DNA from: an uncultured Austwickia sp.
GTDB lineage: Bacteria; Actinomycetota; Actinomycetes; Actinomycetales; Dermatophilaceae
Length of the DNA stretch: 8,124 nt
Assembly: GCA_934678955.1 (NCBI GenBank)
Contig: CAKUSI010000163.1
Location: 1-8,124, forward strand
Direction: 5' to 3'
Made by a program: the position numbers and the translations under genes. A model generated the notes under the pieces. It searched no databases. It worked only from the letters and a program-made list of their open reading frames with translations, and was not told the origin of the DNA. Shown here in pieces: positions 6,165 to 8,124 of the stretch. Every line of letters starts with the position of its first letter. Position 1 is the stretch's first letter.

Positions 6165-6186
6165 GGCGTCCCATAGGTGTGACTTT

Positions 6187-6194
6187 TAGCGCTA
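6187..6194. repeat. TAGCGCTA palindrome in an AT-rich patch
   Basis: A perfect 8-bp palindrome sits within TTTTAGCGCTATATGG (6184-6199), the most AT-rich stretch of this gap. It is 23 bp from the SOS-type box. AT-rich patches in such GC-rich DNA often mark promoters. Here TATATG (plus) and TATAGC (minus) are possible -10 boxes, but neither has a good -35 partner. Confidence 0.3.
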
Positions 6195-6207
6195 TATGGC
6201 GGGGTTC

Positions 6208-6228
6208 TGCCGCCGCAGCGTGGCGGCA
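6208..6228 (-). terminator. Hairpin directly after the ankyrin gene
   Basis: TGCCGCC (6208-6214) and GGCGGCA (6222-6228) form a perfect 7-bp GC-rich stem with a 7-nt loop, starting 4 bp beyond the ankyrin stop codon. There is no T-tract on the minus strand. Its position immediately after the stop makes an intrinsic-type terminator or transcript-end stabiliser likely. Confidence 0.55.
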
Positions 6229-6232
6229 CAGC

Positions 6233-7258
6233 TCAGATGGCGCCGGGAGTGATGGGACGCAGGACATCTTCGACCGCGTCGTGTCCCTTCCCGGGACCGA
6301 TCTCGGCGCGCTGGTGCTGGCACCACCCCAGGGGCGTGCTGCCGAACCTCGTGTCGCGGCGCGTGGGGTCCGCGCCGTGATGAAGCACGCGGGTGACGCT
6401 GTCGGCTCGGCCGGAGAACGCCGCCTCGTGCAGGGCGGTGGATCCGTCCCGGTCGACGCCATCTACGGGTGTGCCCGCCGCGATCAGCTGATCGATCACG
6501 TTCAGCCGGCCGTGTGCCGCCGCGGTCCGCAGGGCCGCGACCCGGTCCACTTCAGAGGTCCCCAGGGTCAGGGCGCCGGTCACGTCGCCAGCAGCCGCGG
6601 CCTGGACCAGGTCGCTCGCTCCGGCGGCGAGCAGGACGTCGACGACGTCGGTCATGCCGAAGACGACGGCGTGTCGAAGGGCGGTGCCTCCTGGGACGCC
6701 ACCGGCGGTGGGCGATGCGGTGGCGTCCAGGTCCGCTCCAGCCTCGACGAGGACACGCGCGACCTCCGCGTCGCCGTAGCTGGCGGCGGTCGTCAAAGGC
6801 GTCTCGGCGTCCAAGGGATCGCCTTCGACCGGTGCACCGGCGTCCAGCAGGACGCGGGCAAGAGCAGCGGTGCCGGGCACGTCCCGCCAGGCGTCGCGCG
6901 TGGTGTCGAAGCGCATCATCGCCACGTAGCCCAGGGGACTGGCCCCGTGCAGGTGGTCACACCACCCGGACATCCTCTGGACGGCCAGCTCGGGGTGCGC
7001 CGCGAGGAGGTCTGCCAGCCGGGCGGCGTCGCCGCCGTCCAGGACGGCTCGTCGCTCGACCTCGAGCTTGAGCCGGGTCCAGCTGGGAAACCCGTGCTCA
7101 CGGGCCACGGCGAGCTGCGCCGAGCTCAGGGCGAGCTGCTCGGATACGGAACGGATCCGAGTGGCGGCCGCGGGATCGCCGCGTTCGGCCTTCCGTAGAA
7201 GGTCCTTGGCTTGGCGCCGAAGCTGCTCGAGGTCGGCGCGCGCTGGCAGAAAGGGCAT
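6233..7258 (-). CDS. Ankyrin-repeat protein
   Basis: A 341-aa protein without signal peptide or membrane segment, so probably cytosolic. The N-terminal 70 residues are helical and charged (L-E-Q-L-R-R-Q-A-K-D-L-L-R-K-A, then a S-W-T-R-L-K-L-E-V-E-R segment at 59-69). This N-terminal module is common on actinobacterial ankyrin proteins. Ankyrin repeats follow near 128-145, 151-178, 191-215, 239-268 and 272-299, with a last partial one from 306. The clearest core patterns are E-T-P-L-T-T-A-A (152-159), G-T-A-L-R-H-A-V (191-198) and S-T-A-L-H-E-A-A (273-280), each followed by a V-x-x-L-L/V-x-A-G-A type helix. Ankyrin stacks bind partner proteins; no catalytic domain is seen. AAGGAG lies five nucleotides before the ATG. 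It lies downstream of the MerR gene after 154 bp containing a large hairpin, so it may have its own promoter. Function unknown. Confidence 0.88.
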   Translation of the reverse strand: MPFLPARADLEQLRRQAKDLLRKAERGDPAAATRIRSVSEQLALSSAQLAVAREHGFPSWTRLKLEVERRAVLDGGDAARLADLLAAHPELAVQRMSGWCDHLHGASPLGYVAMMRFDTTRDAWRDVPGTAALARVLLDAGAPVEGDPLDAETPLTTAASYGDAEVARVLVEAGADLDATASPTAGGVPGGTALRHAVVFGMTDVVDVLLAAGASDLVQAAAAGDVTGALTLGTSEVDRVAALRTAAAHGRLNVIDQLIAAGTPVDGVDRDGSTALHEAAFSGRADSVTRVLHHGADPTRRDTRFGSTPLGWCQHQRAEIGPGKGHDAVEDVLRPITPGAI

Positions 7259-7263
7259 GACGT

Positions 7264-7269
7264 CTCCTT
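7264..7269 (-). promoter_or_regulatory. Strong ribosome binding site of the ankyrin gene
   Basis: AAGGAG on the minus strand is separated by five nucleotides from the ATG at 7258. The VOC gene has the same site and spacing (4700-4705). It fixes the start and contrasts with the weak or missing sites of the merA, GNAT and RelA-like genes. Confidence 0.7.
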
Positions 7270-7341
7270 GGAGCTGGCGGCCCGCGCTGCCAGGCAGAGG
7301 AGATCGTCGACGGGTCTGGTTCGTCGTGGTGCTGTGGAGGT

Positions 7342-7352
7342 GGACTCAGTCC
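7342..7352. repeat. GGACT-C-AGTCC palindrome upstream of the ankyrin gene
   Basis: A perfect 5-bp inverted repeat around one central base, about 85 bp upstream of the ankyrin start and next to the larger hairpin. It could be an operator, or an extra short stem of the same leader. Short palindromes of this size occur by chance. Confidence 0.25.
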
Positions 7353-7355
7353 TGT

Positions 7356-7405
7356 CCGCGGGCCCGGTGGCGCCCTCTGCGCCAGCACCGACTCTAAGCC
7401 CGCGG
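7356..7405 (-). terminator. Nested hairpin between merR and the ankyrin gene
   Basis: CCGCGGGC (7356-7363) and GCCCGCGG (7398-7405) form a perfect 8-bp outer stem. Inside it TGGCGC (7368-7373) and GCGCCA (7379-7384) form a perfect 6-bp stem with a 5-nt loop. The structure starts 7 bp past the MerR stop on the minus strand. It is the most stable-looking fold in the window. The likely role is terminating the merR transcript, which would leave the ankyrin gene to its own promoter. There is no T-tract. Confidence 0.5.
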
Positions 7406-7412
7406 CCGCCTG

Positions 7413-7811
7413 TCAGTCAGTGGGGATGACGTGGCAGACGCCGTCCTGAGAGCAGGTGGCCGGGTTCAGGGTCGCTGCGCGGTCTCGGAGCCGGCGGACC
7501 TCCTCGCGCGTCGCCTCGAGCTCTGCGATGCGCTCGTCCAGGGCGGCGGCGTGTCGGTCGAGCAGCGCGGTGACGTGTCCGCACGGCGGCCCTTGGTCTT
7601 CGCGGACCGTGATGACGGTGCGGATCTCGGCAAGGCTCAGACCCGCTGCCTGAGCGGCTCGCACGAAGCGGAGCCGGGCGATCGAGGTCTCGTCGTAGTC
7701 GCGATAGCCCGACGCCGTCCTGGCCGGCCGCGGTAGGACTTGCGCCTGCTCGTAGAACCTCAAGGTCTTCGTCGTCACACCAGCGCGCTCCGCCAGCTCC
7801 CCGATTCGCAT
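7413..7811 (-). CDS. merR: MerR-family metal-responsive regulator (likely Hg(II))
   Basis: A 132-aa regulator. The N-terminal winged helix-turn-helix reads M-R-I-G-E-L-A-E-R-A-G-V-T-T-K-T-L-R-F-Y-E (1-21) with the wing S-G-Y-R-D-Y (34-39). A long dimerisation helix follows (about 79-112). The C-terminal loop carries Cys120 and Cys126 (C-x5-C). Cys77, in P-P-C-G-H-V, stands just before the dimer helix. In MerR relatives a cysteine at this place plus two C-terminal cysteines marks sensors of divalent metals such as Hg, Zn, Cd or Pb, while monovalent Cu sensors have serine there. The C-x5-C spacing is shorter than the spacing I recall in classic MerR (C-x8-C). It is divergent from merA, so mercury is the likely signal. 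The protein would repress, and on metal binding untwist and activate, the merA promoter. The ATG at 7811 has no ribosome site. Confidence 0.88.
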   Translation of the reverse strand: MRIGELAERAGVTTKTLRFYEQAQVLPRPARTASGYRDYDETSIARLRFVRAAQAAGLSLAEIRTVITVREDQGPPCGHVTALLDRHAAALDERIAELEATREEVRRLRDRAATLNPATCSQDGVCHVIPTD

Positions 7812-7827
7812 GGTCGCAGGCTACGGC

Positions 7828-7859
7828 TTGACCTTGCCGTGCGGTGGAACGTTTACGGT
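7828..7859 (+). promoter_or_regulatory. MerR-type promoter of merA with 20-bp spacer
   Basis: TTGACC (7828-7833) and TACGGT (7854-7859) are separated by 20 bp, longer than the normal 17 and typical of promoters that MerR-type activators realign. The spacer holds an imperfect dyad around GCCGTGCGGT. The predicted transcript starts at about 7866, which is the A of the merA ATG, so the mRNA would be leaderless. The same 54-bp divergent gap must hold the merR promoter. On the minus strand TAGCCT (7818-7823) lies 6 nt before the merR ATG, suggesting that transcript may be leaderless too. Confidence 0.65.
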
Positions 7860-7865
7860 CCGTCG

Positions 7866-8124
7866 ATGGGCATCAAGGACACGTGGGACCTGATCGTCAT
7901 CGGTAGCGGGGGCGCGGCGATGGCCGCCGGGATCGAGGCCAGGTCACGCGGGAAGTCAGTCTTACTGGTCGAGCACGGAGTCCTGGGTGGCACCTGCCTG
8001 AACGTGGGGTGCATCCCGAGCAAGAACCTCCTCGCGGCCGCGGGGCGCCGTCATCGGGCGCTCGTCAACCCGTTCCCCGGCGTCCCGACCGGCGCGGGGG
8101 GCGTCGACCTGGCGGCGCTGATGA
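7866..8124 (+). CDS. merA: Mercuric reductase, N-terminal part (cut by window end)
   Basis: The first 86 codons of a class I flavoprotein disulfide reductase that reduces Hg(II) to volatile Hg(0) with NADPH. The FAD Rossmann motif reads V-I-G-S-G-G-A-A-M-A-A (11-21), with the acidic Glu36 at the end of the second strand. The G-S-G-G-A-A-M-A-A form is typical of MerA. The redox-active pair is Cys44/Cys49 in G-G-T-C-L-N-V-G-C-I-P-S-K (41-53). It starts directly with the catalytic core and lacks the N-terminal metallochaperone (NmerA, G-M-T-C) domain found in many MerA proteins. The C-terminal Cys pair that hands over mercury lies beyond the window, so a lipoamide dehydrogenase-like relative is not fully excluded. 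The divergent MerR gene and the MerR-type promoter support merA. There is no clear ribosome site, consistent with a leaderless transcript. Confidence 0.85.
   Translation, partial: MGIKDTWDLIVIGSGGAAMAAGIEARSRGKSVLLVEHGVLGGTCLNVGCIPSKNLLAAAGRRHRALVNPFPGVPTGAGGVDLAALM

Larger units (their letters stand above)
5934..6232. other. Long non-coding gap with no convincing gene
   Basis: Between the RelA-like gene and the ankyrin gene there are 299 bp without a recognisable gene. On the minus strand a 36-codon frame starts at ATG 6174 (another ATG at 6159) and ends at 6064. Its stop overlaps (ATGA, 6064-6067) the start of an 85-codon frame that runs to 5810 inside the RelA-like gene. Neither has a ribosome site or a known motif. 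The minus frame of the RelA-like gene itself stays open up to about 6185 but has no start codon. The region also holds the SOS-type box, the TAGCGCTA palindrome and a hairpin listed separately. It could be a long 5' leader, a small RNA locus, or the scar of a lost gene. Confidence 0.5.

Noticed and set aside
6064..6462. 132-codon minus-strand frame partly inside the ankyrin gene as a full gene
   Set aside because: Most of it overlaps the ankyrin gene in another frame and is low-complexity; only the last 36 codons lie in the gap and they are reported as a weak observation.
6158..7198. 346-codon plus-strand frame opposite the ankyrin gene, starting inside the SOS-type box
   Set aside because: The Gly/Arg-rich product is the antisense of ankyrin repeats. 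The ankyrin frame has repeat structure and a strong ribosome site, so the box is not the promoter of a plus-strand gene.
1..8124. CRISPR array, tRNA, insertion sequence or attachment site
   Set aside because: No regularly spaced repeats, tRNA-like cloverleaf, transposase motif or paired terminal repeats were seen on reading either strand.

Overview
The window is GC-rich, uses GTG starts, and has several genes with weak or no Shine-Dalgarno sequence. It carries a CGAAC-N4-GTTCG box of the type bound by LexA in Gram-positive bacteria. All this points to an actinomycete (Actinomycetota); I cannot name a genus. The gene mix (two exporters, an acetyltransferase, a VOC protein, an orphan RelA/SpoT-type synthetase and a mer locus) looks like an accessory stress and resistance region, not core chromosome.

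Left part (1-3593, plus strand): a strong sigma-70-like promoter embedded in two perfect inverted repeats drives a 76-aa helix-turn-helix protein. The end of that gene overlaps the start of a complete type I ABC half-exporter. After a 253-bp gap, which can fold into competing hairpins and holds a possible leader ORF, comes a DHA1-type MFS efflux pump. Together they look like a self-regulated multidrug export unit.

Middle (3658-6232, minus strand): a GNAT acetyltransferase faces the MFS gene. Upstream of it lie a VOC (glyoxalase/bleomycin-resistance fold) protein and then a 358-aa protein with a complete RelA/SpoT nucleotidyltransferase motif set but no HD hydrolase domain. Between this synthetase and the next gene lies about 300 bp with no convincing gene; it contains a perfect SOS-type box about 220 bp upstream of the synthetase. 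The possible link between DNA damage and an orphan alarmone or toxic synthetase is the most interesting lead here.

Right part (6233-8124): an ankyrin-repeat protein and a MerR-family regulator with three metal-type cysteines are both on the minus strand. The regulator is divergent from a mercuric reductase (merA) that runs off the window end. The divergent region has a MerR-type promoter with a 20-bp spacer, placed so that the merA transcript would start at or very near its ATG.

No tRNA, rRNA, CRISPR array, transposase or recognisable attachment site was seen. All assignments rest on reading the sequence and remembered family features; no database search was made.
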